Shown here: positions 51,794 through 61,983 of the stretch, piece after piece
Position numbering within the stretch: the stretch's first letter is position 1
How the letters are laid out: each line of letters opens with the position of its first letter
DNA from: Clostridia bacterium
GTDB lineage: Bacteria; Bacillota; Clostridia; Oscillospirales; Acutalibacteraceae
Assembly: GCA_017399175.1 (NCBI GenBank)
Contig: JAFQEE010000042.1
Coordinates: 62,001 to 126,000, forward strand
Length of the DNA: 64,000 bases
Reading direction: 5' to 3'
Program-made: the position numbers and the translations under genes
The notes under the pieces: model-generated
The model's database searches: none
What the model saw: the letters and a program-made list of their open reading frames with translations, nothing else
What the model was told of the DNA's origin: nothing

Positions 51794-51823
51794 CCAAAAA
51801 TAAGGGGTAAAATTAACGCCCTT
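51794..51823 (-). promoter_or_regulatory. Possible attenuator hairpin before the ABC-F gene
   Basis: On the minus strand AAGGG(C)GT...ACCCCTT then ATTTTTGG, a short stem with a T-tract about 18 nt before the start codon. Leader attenuation is known for several antibiotic-responsive ABC-F genes; this stem is weak. Confidence 0.3.
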
Positions 51824-52011
51824 TAACATATTAATAATACATTTATACACGATGAAATGAATTTTATAAAAATTATAAATTAATTTGTAGAAAAAAACAA
51901 TATTTTTTTACTTTATGTTTCGTGGAATTTTTTATATTTATTTGTTAAAAATACATAAAAGATAGACAAATATTTATCGACACAAAATCTTAATGTTATA
52001 GGAGAATAAAT

Positions 52012-53355
52012 ATGAAAAAAATATTATCAATCGTTTTATCTTTATCTTTTCTGTTATGTTCGTTTGCAGGATGTAGTAGAGGTGGTCAGGATAACCCATC
52101 ATCACAAAATATTACAACAGTCAGGTTCTTAAATTTTAAACCTGAAGTTGCTAATGTTTATGATGAAATTGCAAAAACATATCAAGAAGAAACAGGAGTA
52201 AAACTTGTAGTTGAAACGGCAGCAAGCGGAAATTATGAACAGACATTAACTGCTAAAATGGGAACGAATGAAGCACCTGCACTTTTTCAGATAAATGGAC
52301 CTAAAGGATATGCAAACTGGAAAAATTATTGTGCCGACCTTTCAGACACAAAACTGTATAATCATTTAACTGATAAAGATTTAGCAGTAACTGCTGACGG
52401 AAAAGTTTATGGTATTCCTTATGTTGTTGAAGGCTATGGAATAATTTATAACAAAGAAATTACTGATAAATATTTTGCACTTGAAAACAGAACTACTGAT
52501 TTAAAATCAATGGATGAAATTAAAAGTTTTTCGGACTTAAAAGCGGCAGTTGAAGATATGCAGAAAAATGCAGATAAACTTGGTATCAAAGGTGTTTTTG
52601 CATCGACATCAATGAAGACAGGTGAAGACTGGCGATGGCATACACATCTTGCCAATATTCCTGTCTACTATGAATTTGAAGATAATGATGTTGATTTATC
52701 AACAAATGAAACATCAAATATAGAGTTTAAATATGCAGAAAATTTCAAAAACATTTTTGATTTGTATATAAACAATTCTGTAACTGATAAAAAGGTTTTA
52801 GGTTCAAAAATCGTTGATGAATCAATGGCAGAGTTTGCACTCGGACAATGTGCAATGGTTCAGAACGGAAACTGGGCATGGGGACAGATAAAGAATGTTA
52901 AAGGTAATGTTGTTAAAGCAGAAAATGTGAAATATTTGCCGATATATATGGGTATCGATGATGAAGAAAATCAAGGATTATGTATTGGTACAGAAAATTT
53001 CTTTGCAATTAATTCAAAAGCATCCGATGAGGAACAAAAAGCTGCTGAAGATTTTATTTATTGGCTTTTTACAAGTGAAACAGGAAAAGCATTTGTAAAA
53101 AATGATTTAGAAATTATTGCTCCTTTTGATACTTTTAAAGAAAATGATGCACCGGAAGACCCTCTTGCACAAGAAGTCATTAATTGGATGAATAAAGAGA
53201 ATATAAAAACAATTCCTTGGAATTTCACTGTTTTTCCAAGTGTGACATTTAAGAATGATTTTGGTTCTGCACTTTTACAATATGCTCAGGGTACAAAAAA
53301 TTGGAACGAAGTAAAAACAATATTTGTTAATCGTTGGAAAAGTGAAAGTCAATAA
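52012..53355 (+). CDS. Sugar ABC transporter substrate-binding lipoprotein (maltodextrin type)
   Basis: 447 residues. Lipobox SFAGC (Cys21), then the family-1 extracellular solute-binding fold (ITTVRFLNFKPEVANVYDEI; GYGIIYNKEITDKYF; the C-terminal NDFGSALLQYAQG). Ligand inferred from the operon: malQ and glgP follow, so starch-derived maltodextrins are likely. GGAGAA ribosome site. Confidence 0.9.
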   Translation: MKKILSIVLSLSFLLCSFAGCSRGGQDNPSSQNITTVRFLNFKPEVANVYDEIAKTYQEETGVKLVVETAASGNYEQTLTAKMGTNEAPALFQINGPKGYANWKNYCADLSDTKLYNHLTDKDLAVTADGKVYGIPYVVEGYGIIYNKEITDKYFALENRTTDLKSMDEIKSFSDLKAAVEDMQKNADKLGIKGVFASTSMKTGEDWRWHTHLANIPVYYEFEDNDVDLSTNETSNIEFKYAENFKNIFDLYINNSVTDKKVLGSKIVDESMAEFALGQCAMVQNGNWAWGQIKNVKGNVVKAENVKYLPIYMGIDDEENQGLCIGTENFFAINSKASDEEQKAAEDFIYWLFTSETGKAFVKNDLEIIAPFDTFKENDAPEDPLAQEVINWMNKENIKTIPWNFTVFPSVTFKNDFGSALLQYAQGTKNWNEVKTIFVNRWKSESQ

Positions 53356-53398
53356 TAACGACACAAAATTAACCGGTTGATTAAGGACGGATAAGTTT

Positions 53399-54244
53399 AT
53401 GGAAAAGAATATGAAAAAATATTTTCCTGTATTTGTATTACCCACCTTTGTTGCTTTTACAGTTGTTTTTCTTATTCCGTTTGTTTTAGGAATTTATCTG
53501 TCCTTTACAGAATTCACAACTGTAGAAAGTGCTACATGGGTAGGATTAGAAAACTATATAAAAGCATTTACACAGGATGAAAATTTTAAAAATGCACTTT
53601 GGTTTACTATAAAGTTCACATTTGTTTCGGTAATAACAATTAATGTAATATCATTTTTTCTTGCATTATTGTTGACCAAAGCATTAAAAGGCACTAATTT
53701 TTTCAGAACAGTATTTTTTATGCCAAATCTTATTGGCGGAATAGTTTTAGGTTATATCTGGAATCTGTTAATTAATTCTATCTTAGGTGTTTTTGGATTT
53801 GATATAACTTACGATGCTGACTTTGGTTTTTGGGGACTTGTATTCCTTCTGAATTGGCAGTTAATCGGTTATATGATGGTTATTTATATTGCAGGGCTTC
53901 AAAATATTCCTAAAGAATTAAACGAAGCAGCAATGATTGATGGTGCATCGCCATTTTCAGTTTTAAAAAATATTACTGTTCCTATGGTTATGCCGGCTGT
54001 GACAATTTGTCTGTTTTTAACTTTGACAAATTCTTTTAAACTTTTTGACCAAAACCTTGCTTTGACAGGTGGTGCTCCTGCAAGGGAAACATCTATGTTA
54101 GCACTTGATATTTATAATACTTTCTATGGACGAATTGGTTGGCAGGGTGTAGGGCAAGCTAAAGCAGTTGTTTTCTTTTTAATTGTTGCAATTATTGCGT
54201 TTGTTCAGTTGAAAATTACGGGAAGAAAAGAGGTTGAACAATGA
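53399..54244 (+). CDS. Sugar ABC transporter permease (MalF/MsmF type)
   Basis: 281 residues, six spans. The coupling loop is NEAAMIDGASPFSVLKNITV and LALTGGAPARETSMLALDIY follows. It ends inside the next gene's start (ATGA overlap). Works with the second permease and the binding protein encoded upstream. Confidence 0.93.
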   Translation: MEKNMKKYFPVFVLPTFVAFTVVFLIPFVLGIYLSFTEFTTVESATWVGLENYIKAFTQDENFKNALWFTIKFTFVSVITINVISFFLALLLTKALKGTNFFRTVFFMPNLIGGIVLGYIWNLLINSILGVFGFDITYDADFGFWGLVFLLNWQLIGYMMVIYIAGLQNIPKELNEAAMIDGASPFSVLKNITVPMVMPAVTICLFLTLTNSFKLFDQNLALTGGAPARETSMLALDIYNTFYGRIGWQGVGQAKAVVFFLIVAIIAFVQLKITGRKEVEQ

Positions 54245-55077
54245 TGAAAAGTAAAATATCACATTGGATTTCATTTGCTTTTCTTTTGTTTTTGTCATTA
54301 GTTTTCATCTTTCCTATTTATCTTGTGGTAATCAATTCATTCAAGTCGAAATTTAATATTATCGGTGAACCATTTAGTTTTCCTGATGAAGATACTTTTG
54401 TTGGTTTTGAAAATTATATATACGGAATAGAGTCAGCAGACATCGTTGGTTCGTTTTTCAGAACCTTAATTATTACAGTCGGGTCAGTAGTAGCGATAGT
54501 TGTACTAACATCAATGACCGCTTGGTATATCACAAGAGTAAAATCGAAATTTAATAAATGGATTTATTACTTGTTTCTTTTCAGTATGATTGTGCCATTT
54601 CAGATGGTTATGTACACAATGACTTCAATCAGTGTTAAATTAGGACTTAATAGCGTTTTAGGTATTATTCCTGTTTATCTTGGATTTGGTTCAGGATTAT
54701 CTGTTTTTATGTTCAGTGGTTTTGTCAAAGGACTACCTTCAGAAATAGAAGAAGCAGCTATGATTGATGGTTGCGGACCGATAAAAACATTTTTTTATGT
54801 CGTGTTTCCGATGCTTAAACCAACAGCAATTACGGTTGCAATTTTAAATGCCATGTGGATATGGAATGACTTTTTATTACCATATCTTTTGTTGGGTTCA
54901 AACAATAAAACATTATCAGTTGCAATTCAATTAACAATGCAGGGTGCTTATGGTGCAATTGATTGGGGTGGATTTATGGCAATGCTTGTTCTTGCTGTTA
55001 TTCCTATAATTATTTTTTATTTATTCTGTCAAAAATACATTATCAAAGGTGTTGTTGACGGCGCGGTGAAAGGATAA
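54241..55077 (+). CDS. Sugar ABC transporter permease (MalG/MsmG type)
   Basis: 278 residues, six spans. Coupling loop [20 protein letters not shown] and the closing [13 protein letters not shown] motif are typical of MalG-type permeases. The start overlaps the previous stop by 4 bp; a second ATG follows immediately. Confidence 0.93.
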   Translation: MMKSKISHWISFAFLLFLSLVFIFPIYLVVINSFKSKFNIIGEPFSFPDEDTFVGFENYIYGIESADIVGSFFRTLIITVGSVVAIVVLTSMTAWYITRVKSKFNKWIYYLFLFSMIVPFQMVMYTMTSISVKLGLNSVLGIIPVYLGFGSGLSVFMFSGFVKGLPSEIEEAAMIDGCGPIKTFFYVVFPMLKPTAITVAILNAMWIWNDFLLPYLLLGSNNKTLSVAIQLTMQGAYGAIDWGGFMAMLVLAVIPIIIFYLFCQKYIIKGVVDGAVKG

Positions 55078-55084
55078 TGAATTT

Positions 55085-56182
55085 ATGGCTTCAATTGAGT
55101 TGAAAAATATAAGAAAAACTTACGAAGACGGTGTGACCGTAATTGATAATATGAACCTTGAAATCAAAGATAAAGAGTTTATCATACTTGTCGGACCGTC
55201 AGGATGCGGAAAATCGACAACACTTAGAATGATAGCAGGTCTTGAAGAAATATCTGGTGGTGAGTTATATATTGGTGATAAACTTGTAAATAATGTTTCA
55301 CCAAAGGACAGGGACATCGCTATGGTATTTCAAAGCTATGCACTTTATCCTCATATGAGTGTATATAAGAATATGGCATTTGGTCTAAAAAACAGAAAAG
55401 TTCCAAAAGAAGAAATTGATAAAAAGGTTAAAGCTGCGGCTAATATGCTTGATATTGAAGAATATCTTCACAGAAAACCTCGTGCACTATCAGGTGGTCA
55501 GCGACAGCGTGTTGCATTAGGTAGAGCAATGGTGCGTGAGCCTGCAGTATTCTTACTCGATGAACCGTTATCAAATCTTGATGCAAAGCTTAGAACAGAA
55601 ATGAGAAGCAGAATTTCAATGCTTCATAAAGAGTTAGAAACCACATTTGTATATGTTACTCATGACCAGACAGAAGCTATGACAATGGGGGACAGAATAG
55701 TTGTGATGAAAGATGGTGTAATTCAACAGTTTGATACACCGCAAATGCTTTATAATCATCCTAAAAATATGTTTGTAGCAGGTTTTATCGGTTCACCGCA
55801 AATGAATTTCATCGAGTGTCTTATTCAGAAAAAAAGTGAAAATTATTATGCTGATTTCACTTATTATAGTATAAAAATACCTAATAAAATGAATGACTAC
55901 CTTAAAATGTATGAAAATAAAAATGTTATTCTTGGTATAAGACCTGAAGATTTGTCAATTGCAGATAAAAATGATAAAGAAAATGTTATGGAATTATATG
56001 TTGATATTGCAGAAATGACAGGTGCAGACTATTATCTTTACGGAAAAATCAATAATGAAAAATTTATTGCAAATGTGTCATCAAATCAAAATATTGAAAG
56101 TGATAAGAAATATAAATTAAAAATAGATGTTGACAGAATTCATATCTTTGATAAAATCAATGAAAGACTAATATGTGATTGA
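55085..56182 (+). CDS. Sugar ABC transporter ATPase (MsmK/UgpC type)
   Basis: 365 residues. Walker [11 protein letters not shown]-loop [16 protein letters not shown], signature [15 protein letters not shown], Walker [17 protein letters not shown]-loop [11 protein letters not shown], then a C-terminal TOBE regulatory domain (about 240-365). Encoding the ATPase inside the operon suggests a dedicated and not a shared subunit. Confidence 0.95.
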   Translation: MASIELKNIRKTYEDGVTVIDNMNLEIKDKEFIILVGPSGCGKSTTLRMIAGLEEISGGELYIGDKLVNNVSPKDRDIAMVFQSYALYPHMSVYKNMAFGLKNRKVPKEEIDKKVKAAANMLDIEEYLHRKPRALSGGQRQRVALGRAMVREPAVFLLDEPLSNLDAKLRTEMRSRISMLHKELETTFVYVTHDQTEAMTMGDRIVVMKDGVIQQFDTPQMLYNHPKNMFVAGFIGSPQMNFIECLIQKKSENYYADFTYYSIKIPNKMNDYLKMYENKNVILGIRPEDLSIADKNDKENVMELYVDIAEMTGADYYLYGKINNEKFIANVSSNQNIESDKKYKLKIDVDRIHIFDKINERLICD

Positions 56183-56223
56183 CATTTTTTCTTAAAAATT
56201 ATATATTTTTGTCAGGTGATTTT

Positions 56224-57711
56224 ATGAGAGCAAGCGGTGTTTTAATGCATATATCATCTTTACCCGGTGAAACAGGTATCGGTACACTTGGTAAAGAAGC
56301 ATACAAATTTGTTGATTTTTTGAAGAATAGTGGACAGACTTATTGGCAGGTTTTACCATTGTGTCCTACAAGTTATGGTGATTCACCATATCAGTCGTTT
56401 TCAACTTTTGCAGGAAATCCTTATTTTATTGATTTTGATTTGTTGTGTGAACAGAAATTGTTAAAAAAGTCAGATTATAATAAAATTAATTGGGGTAAAA
56501 ATCCTCAGAAAGTTGATTATAACAAATTATCAGAAAACAGACTCAAAGTATTAAGAAAAGCTTTTACAAACTTTATTCCTGATAAAAACTATGATGATTT
56601 CTTTAATAAAAATTCTTTTTGGCTTGATGATTTTGCGTTGTATATGTCAATAAAGGACACATATAACGGTAAACCTTGGAATGAATGGGATAAAGATATT
56701 GTTTTAAGGAAAAAGGAAATACTTTCTGAATTAAAAGCAAATTTAAAGAAAGATATTGATTTTTATAAAACTGTTCAGTATTTCTTTTTCTTACAGTGGC
56801 AAAAATTAAAAGAATATGCCAATAATAGTGGTATTAAAATAATAGGTGACATCCCGATATATGTTGCAGGAGATAGTGCTGATGTATGGTCAGATCCAAA
56901 ACAATTTTTGTTAGATGAAGATTGTAATCCTATCGAAGTTGCAGGTTGTCCTCCTGATGCCTTTTCTGATGAAGGTCAGTTATGGGGAAATCCATTATAC
57001 AACTGGGAATATATGAAAAAAGATAAATATTCTTGGTGGAAAAAGCGAATCAAGCATCTTTGTGAAATGTGTGATGTTATTCGTATCGACCATTTCAGAG
57101 GTTTTGAATCATATTATTGTATTCCTGCTGATTCGAAAACAGCAAAAATCGGTGAATGGCGTGAAGGTCCCGGAATTGCATTCTTCAAAGAAATTGAACG
57201 AGATTTAGGTAAAAAAGAAATTATCGCAGAAGATTTAGGCTATCTTACTCCTGCTGTTAAGAAAATGCTTCGTCAAAGCAAATATCCGGGAATGAAGGTT
57301 CTTCAGTTTGCGTTTGATACCGATAGTGAGAATGACTATCTTCTTCATAATTTTACTAAAAATTCAGTTGCTTATACAGGAACTCACGATAATGATACCG
57401 TTATTGGATTTATGACAAAAACAGCACCAAGAAAAACTCGTAAAAGAGCAAAAGATTATCTTCGTTTGTCAAGAAGAGAAGGCTATAACTGGGGATTTAT
57501 TAAAGCAGTTTTATCAAGCAATTCTGATACTGCAATTATTACAATGCAGGATTTGTTAGGACTTGGTAATGAAGCAAGAATGAATTTTCCGTCAACAGCT
57601 GTTAATAACTGGCAATGGCGTGCAAGTGATGATTATATTACAGTTGAACTTGAAGAAAAACTCTTATATTATACAAGTCTTTATCACAGAAAAAAGAAAA
57701 GAGTGAAATAA
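56224..57711 (+). CDS. malQ: 4-alpha-glucanotransferase
   Basis: 495 residues, GH77. RASGVLMHISSLPGETGIGT opening, GDIPIYVAGDSADVWSDPKQ, RIDHFRGFESYYCIPA (nucleophile Asp), IIAEDLGYL (acid/base Glu) and AYTGTHDNDTVIGF. Disproportionates maltodextrins to feed GlgP. ATG 56224 has AGGTGA upstream; the frame's earlier TTG overlaps the ABC ATPase gene and lacks a ribosome site. Confidence 0.96.
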   Translation: MRASGVLMHISSLPGETGIGTLGKEAYKFVDFLKNSGQTYWQVLPLCPTSYGDSPYQSFSTFAGNPYFIDFDLLCEQKLLKKSDYNKINWGKNPQKVDYNKLSENRLKVLRKAFTNFIPDKNYDDFFNKNSFWLDDFALYMSIKDTYNGKPWNEWDKDIVLRKKEILSELKANLKKDIDFYKTVQYFFFLQWQKLKEYANNSGIKIIGDIPIYVAGDSADVWSDPKQFLLDEDCNPIEVAGCPPDAFSDEGQLWGNPLYNWEYMKKDKYSWWKKRIKHLCEMCDVIRIDHFRGFESYYCIPADSKTAKIGEWREGPGIAFFKEIERDLGKKEIIAEDLGYLTPAVKKMLRQSKYPGMKVLQFAFDTDSENDYLLHNFTKNSVAYTGTHDNDTVIGFMTKTAPRKTRKRAKDYLRLSRREGYNWGFIKAVLSSNSDTAIITMQDLLGLGNEARMNFPSTAVNNWQWRASDDYITVELEEKLLYYTSLYHRKKKRVK

Positions 57712-60060
57712 ATGTCACAAATTGTTAATGAAGCAATTAAAATTGCAAAAAGTAAATATTTTAAAGATATTAAAGAACTTAATTCAAATGAATTACACAA
57801 TGCTATTTCTACTGCTGTAATGTCATATATTGCTGACGATTGGAAAAACAGTAAAGATAACAGAATAAAAAACAGAACTGCTTTCTATTTTTCTGCAGAA
57901 TTTCTTGTTGGTCGAGCTATTTATAACAATCTTGTATCAAAAGAAATATATAAAGAAGTTGAAACTGAACTCAATAAACTTGGTGTTTCATTAAAGGCTA
58001 TGGAAGATGTTGAAGATGCTGCTCTCGGTAATGGTGGGTTAGGTCGTCTTGCCGCTTGTTTCCTTGATAGTGCGGCAACACTTGATATACCTCTTGATGG
58101 TTATGGAATTCGTTATAAATATGGTTTATTTAAACAAGATATTGTTGATGGTTTTCAGACAGAAACTGCTGATGACTGGACACAGTTTGGTGACCCTTGG
58201 TCAGTAAGAATGGAAAATGATGCTGTTACAGTTGATTTTAAGGATATGTCAGTTAAGGCAGTTCCTTATGATATGCCTGTAATCGGTTATGGTACATCTA
58301 ATGTCGGTACATTAAGATTGTGGCAATCTGAATCACTTGTTCCATTTGATTTCGACTTATTTAATGCACAGAAATATGATAAATCAGTAGCATTAAAAAA
58401 CCGAGCAGAAGATATTTCAAGAGTTCTTTATCCAAATGATGATAACAATGAGGGTAAAAAATTAAGACTTAAACAGCAGTATTTCTTTTCAAGTGCATCT
58501 TTACAGGATATTATAAGAAAGTTTAAACTCATTCACGGAAATGATTTTACTAAATTTGCTGATTTCATTACAATTCAGCTAAATGACACTCATCCTGTAA
58601 TTTCAATTCCTGAACTTATCCGTCTTCTTACTAAAAATGAGAATGTAAAGTTTGACGATGCTGTTGAAATCTGTAAAAAAGTATTTAATTATACTAACCA
58701 CACAATTATGCAGGAAGCACTTGAAAAATGGGATTTAAAGCTTATTCGTGATACAATTCCACAGGTTCTTGATATAATCAAAAAACTTGATAAAATGCTC
58801 AAAGTAGTGCTTAAAAAAGCGAATATTGACAAAGAAAAGGCTTTAAAAATGCAAATTATTCAGGATAAAAGAGTGCATATGGCTTATCTTGCAATTTTCT
58901 GTTCAAGATATGTAAACGGTGTTGCGAGAATTCATACTGACATTCTTAAAACTGATGTGTTGAAAGATTGGTATGAGTTATATCCTGAAAAATTCCAGAA
59001 TAAGACTAACGGTATTACTCAAAGAAGATGGTTGATGCTTTGCAATAATGAATTGTCTGAACTCATTACTGAACTTTTAGGTAATAATGATTGGATTACT
59101 GACCTTGATAAGCTTAAAGAACTTGAAAGGTATGCTGATGATGAAAATGTATTGAACAGATTTATTGCAATTAAAGAGGCGAAGAAAAAGCAGTTAGTTG
59201 AATATATCAAGGTTCATGATGGCATTGAAATTGATGAAAATTCAATTTTCGATATCCAGATTAAGCGTCTTCATGAGTATAAGCGTCAGTTGCTTAATGC
59301 ACTTTCAATTCTTGAACTCTATTATGAAATCAAAGAGGGTACACTTAAAGATTTTGTTCCGACAACTTTCATTTTCGGTGCAAAATCAGCACCGGGATAT
59401 GCTCGTGCAAAGGGAATTATTAAACTCATCAATGAAATAGCAAAACTTATTGAAAACGATAAAGATGTATCAAAATATATCAAAGTTGTTTTTGTTAAGA
59501 ACTATAATGTTTCTTATGCCGAAAAACTTGTAGCCGCAGCCGAAGTCAGCGAACAGATTTCAACAGCAGGTACAGAGGCGAGTGGTACAGGAAATATGAA
59601 GCTTATGCTCAATGGTGCAGTAACTCTCGGCACTTATGACGGTGCAAACATTGAAATTGTTGAAGAAGCAGGGGAAGAAAATAACTATATTTTCGGTGCA
59701 CGAGTTGAGGGTATTGAAGATGTAAAAGAAACATATTCTTCAAAAGAGCTTTATGAAACTGATGAGAAAATCAAGCGTGTTCTTGATGCTCTTGTTGACG
59801 GTACCTTGAAAGACGGAAAAACAAAGATTTTCAAAGAACTTTATGATTCAATTCTTAAGGGTGCATCATGGCATAAACCTGACCATTATTATCTTCTTCT
59901 TGATTTCAATGATTATGTTGAAACAAAGAAACGAGTAAATGCCGATTACAAGATTAAAAAAGAATTTTACAAAAAGTGTTGGCTTAATATGTGTAATGCA
60001 GGAAAATTTTCATCAGACAGAACAATTAAAGAATATGCAAAAGATATTTGGCATTTATAA
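57712..60060 (+). CDS. glgP: Glycogen/maltodextrin phosphorylase
   Basis: 782 residues, GT35. FSAEFLVGRAIYNNL and EDAALGNGGLGRLAACFLDS near the N-terminus, NDTHPVISIPELIRLL, TNGITQRRWL and the pyridoxal-phosphate region TEASGTGNMKLMLNGAVTLG with its lysine. Releases glucose-1-phosphate from alpha-1,4-glucans. The start codon follows the malQ stop directly, so translation is coupled. Confidence 0.96.
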   Translation: MSQIVNEAIKIAKSKYFKDIKELNSNELHNAISTAVMSYIADDWKNSKDNRIKNRTAFYFSAEFLVGRAIYNNLVSKEIYKEVETELNKLGVSLKAMEDVEDAALGNGGLGRLAACFLDSAATLDIPLDGYGIRYKYGLFKQDIVDGFQTETADDWTQFGDPWSVRMENDAVTVDFKDMSVKAVPYDMPVIGYGTSNVGTLRLWQSESLVPFDFDLFNAQKYDKSVALKNRAEDISRVLYPNDDNNEGKKLRLKQQYFFSSASLQDIIRKFKLIHGNDFTKFADFITIQLNDTHPVISIPELIRLLTKNENVKFDDAVEICKKVFNYTNHTIMQEALEKWDLKLIRDTIPQVLDIIKKLDKMLKVVLKKANIDKEKALKMQIIQDKRVHMAYLAIFCSRYVNGVARIHTDILKTDVLKDWYELYPEKFQNKTNGITQRRWLMLCNNELSELITELLGNNDWITDLDKLKELERYADDENVLNRFIAIKEAKKKQLVEYIKVHDGIEIDENSIFDIQIKRLHEYKRQLLNALSILELYYEIKEGTLKDFVPTTFIFGAKSAPGYARAKGIIKLINEIAKLIENDKDVSKYIKVVFVKNYNVSYAEKLVAAAEVSEQISTAGTEASGTGNMKLMLNGAVTLGTYDGANIEIVEEAGEENNYIFGARVEGIEDVKETYSSKELYETDEKIKRVLDALVDGTLKDGKTKIFKELYDSILKGASWHKPDHYYLLLDFNDYVETKKRVNADYKIKKEFYKKCWLNMCNAGKFSSDRTIKEYAKDIWHL

Positions 60061-60066
60061 TACGAG

Positions 60067-60092
60067 AGGCTTGGAGAAATCCAAGCCTTTTT
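60067..60092 (+). terminator. Terminator of the maltodextrin operon
   Basis: AGGCTTGGA-GAAA-TCCAAGCCT then TTTTC. Confidence 0.95.
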
Positions 60093-60103
60093 CTATAAAA
60101 TGT

Positions 60104-60132
60104 TTGACTGTAAGAAAAGTTTTATATATAAT
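60104..60132 (+). promoter_or_regulatory. Promoter of the Nudix-birA-bioY operon
   Basis: TTGACT (60104-60109), 17-bp spacer, perfect TATAAT (60127-60132). Confidence 0.8.
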
Positions 60133-60163
60133 AAACTAAATTTTTAATTTAGGTGGTGTTCAT

Positions 60164-60652
60164 ATGGATTTTGATTGTGGTTTTACAAAAGAAAATCATT
60201 GGTTCCGTTACCGTGCGGCAGCAATTATTGTTGAAGATAACTCTGTTTTATTTGCAGGAAATGAAACTGCCGATTATTTATATTCAATCGGTGGTGCCGT
60301 ACATATGAACGAATCATCTGAAGATGCTGTTAAAAGAGAGGTTTTTGAAGAAACAGGCGTTCATTATGAAATTGACCGATTAGCAGTAATTCACGAGAAC
60401 TTCTTTTACGGTGACGGTGGAACTCAACCTGAAACACTTTGCCATGAAGTAGCCTTTTACTATTTGATGAAACCAAGAGGTTCAAAAGAATTACATAGTG
60501 ACAGTTATACAAGTGGTGGCTATAAAGAAACTGTTCATTGGATTCCAATTGATGAATTGGATAAATATACGGCATATCCTACTTTTATGAAAGAATATTT
60601 AAAAACTATGCCGAAGGAAATAGTGCATATTATATCGAATGAGAGAGAATAA
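60164..60652 (+). CDS. Nudix hydrolase
   Basis: 162 residues. The Nudix box reads GGAVHMNESSEDAVKREVFE followed by ETG, with the catalytic REVFEETG core. It cleaves a nucleoside diphosphate linked to another group; the substrate cannot be told. First gene of an operon that continues into birA after 2 bp. Confidence 0.9.
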   Translation: MDFDCGFTKENHWFRYRAAAIIVEDNSVLFAGNETADYLYSIGGAVHMNESSEDAVKREVFEETGVHYEIDRLAVIHENFFYGDGGTQPETLCHEVAFYYLMKPRGSKELHSDSYTSGGYKETVHWIPIDELDKYTAYPTFMKEYLKTMPKEIVHIISNERE

Positions 60653-60654
60653 TT

Positions 60655-61422
60655 TTGGACAAGAAAATATTAGAACAATATTTAAACCAAAAACTGAATA
60701 TTGAGATTTTCCCGGAACTTGATTCCACTAATAATTATTTGAAAAAACTGGGTTCACAAGGTGAAAAAGAAAATACACTCGTTATAGCTCTTAGTCAAAC
60801 AGGTGGCAGAGGCAGAATGGGTCGTTCTTTTTATTCTCCCAATGGTACAGGAATCTACTTTTCTTTACTTTTACATCCAGAATTCTCTGCCGAAAAATCA
60901 CTATTTTTGACTGTAATGGCTGCAGTTTCTGTTGCAGAAACAGTTATGAAATATAACAAAAAAGATGTTAAAATCAAATGGGTAAATGATATTTATATTG
61001 ATGGCAAAAAAGTATGTGGAATTCTTACCGAAGGTGCAATAAACAGTAATAAAAAACTTGATTACGCTGTTGTTGGTATCGGTATAAATGTAGTTGCACC
61101 TGAAAATTGTTTTCCTGATGATATAAAAGATATTGCAACTGCAATTTTCCCGGGAAATACAGAAGAATATATCAAAGAAAAAATTGTTGCCGATGTAGTT
61201 AACAGATTTTTTCGTATGTATAGCGGTGCCGATAAGGATTACATCAGAAGATATAAAGAGTATTCATATCTGACAGGCAAGGAAATCAATATAATTTCAG
61301 GTGATAATACACGACATGCAACAGTTTTAGGAATTACAGATGAATGTCACTTACTTGTAAAAAATGAAAATGACGAAATTGAGGAAATTTCGTCGGGTGA
61401 TGTTAGTGTGAGGCTTGTATGA
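60655..61422 (+). CDS. birA: Biotin-[acetyl-CoA-carboxylase] ligase, class I
   Basis: 255 residues. The catalytic domain starts at once, with no DNA-binding HTH, so it is a class I ligase and not a repressor. ELDSTNNYLKK, TGGRGRMGRSFYSPNGTGIY (biotinyl-AMP loop), IKWVNDIYIDGKKVCGIL and VGIGINV are the family motifs, with a small C-terminal SH3-like domain. TTG start 60655 with GAGAGA upstream. Probable client: the biotin carrier at 3827-4252. Confidence 0.94.
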   Translation: MDKKILEQYLNQKLNIEIFPELDSTNNYLKKLGSQGEKENTLVIALSQTGGRGRMGRSFYSPNGTGIYFSLLLHPEFSAEKSLFLTVMAAVSVAETVMKYNKKDVKIKWVNDIYIDGKKVCGILTEGAINSNKKLDYAVVGIGINVVAPENCFPDDIKDIATAIFPGNTEEYIKEKIVADVVNRFFRMYSGADKDYIRRYKEYSYLTGKEINIISGDNTRHATVLGITDECHLLVKNENDEIEEISSGDVSVRLV

Positions 61423-61982
61423 AAAGAAGAAATTTAATTGTTACATTAACATTGTCTGCATTATTCTGTACCTTGATATGTATTGGCTCATTTATACGGA
61501 TTCCAATGCCAAATATTATGCCTGTTACATTACAGACATTTTTTGTTTTGCTGACAGGACTTGTATTGCCATTAAAAGCGTCAACCCTTGCAATTCTCAC
61601 CTATATTGCACTTGGTCTTATAGGATTACCAATCTTTTCAGGTGGTGGAGGAGTAGGATACATTTTAATGCCCAATTTTGGCTTTATAATCGGTTTTTTG
61701 ATTGCAACAGTAATAATTAGTGCAATTACACAAAAGCTTCAAAATCGCAAATTATGGCAATATATCGTCATTTCGTTATTTGCTATTACGGTAATCTACA
61801 TGATCGGTATTTTTTATTTTGCTTTCATCATAAATGTACATAATAACAATGATTATTCTGCAATTTGGTTTGTTCAAACTGTTTTCTTGCCATTCCTGCC
61901 AAAAGAAATAATCTGCATCATTTTTGCATCATTATCAGCATACAAAATAAGACCGTATATAATAAAATTTTCAAGGAGTTAG
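61419..61982 (+). CDS. bioY: Biotin transporter BioY (ECF S component)
   Basis: 187 residues, six spans. FIRIPMPNIMPVTLQTFFVLLTG and GGGGVGYILMPNFGFIIGFL are BioY signatures. It captures biotin for an energy-coupling-factor transporter whose AT module is not in this window. ATGA overlap with birA means coupled translation. Confidence 0.94.
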   Translation: MKRRNLIVTLTLSALFCTLICIGSFIRIPMPNIMPVTLQTFFVLLTGLVLPLKASTLAILTYIALGLIGLPIFSGGGGVGYILMPNFGFIIGFLIATVIISAITQKLQNRKLWQYIVISLFAITVIYMIGIFYFAFIINVHNNNDYSAIWFVQTVFLPFLPKEIICIIFASLSAYKIRPYIIKFSRS

Positions 61983-61983
61983 T

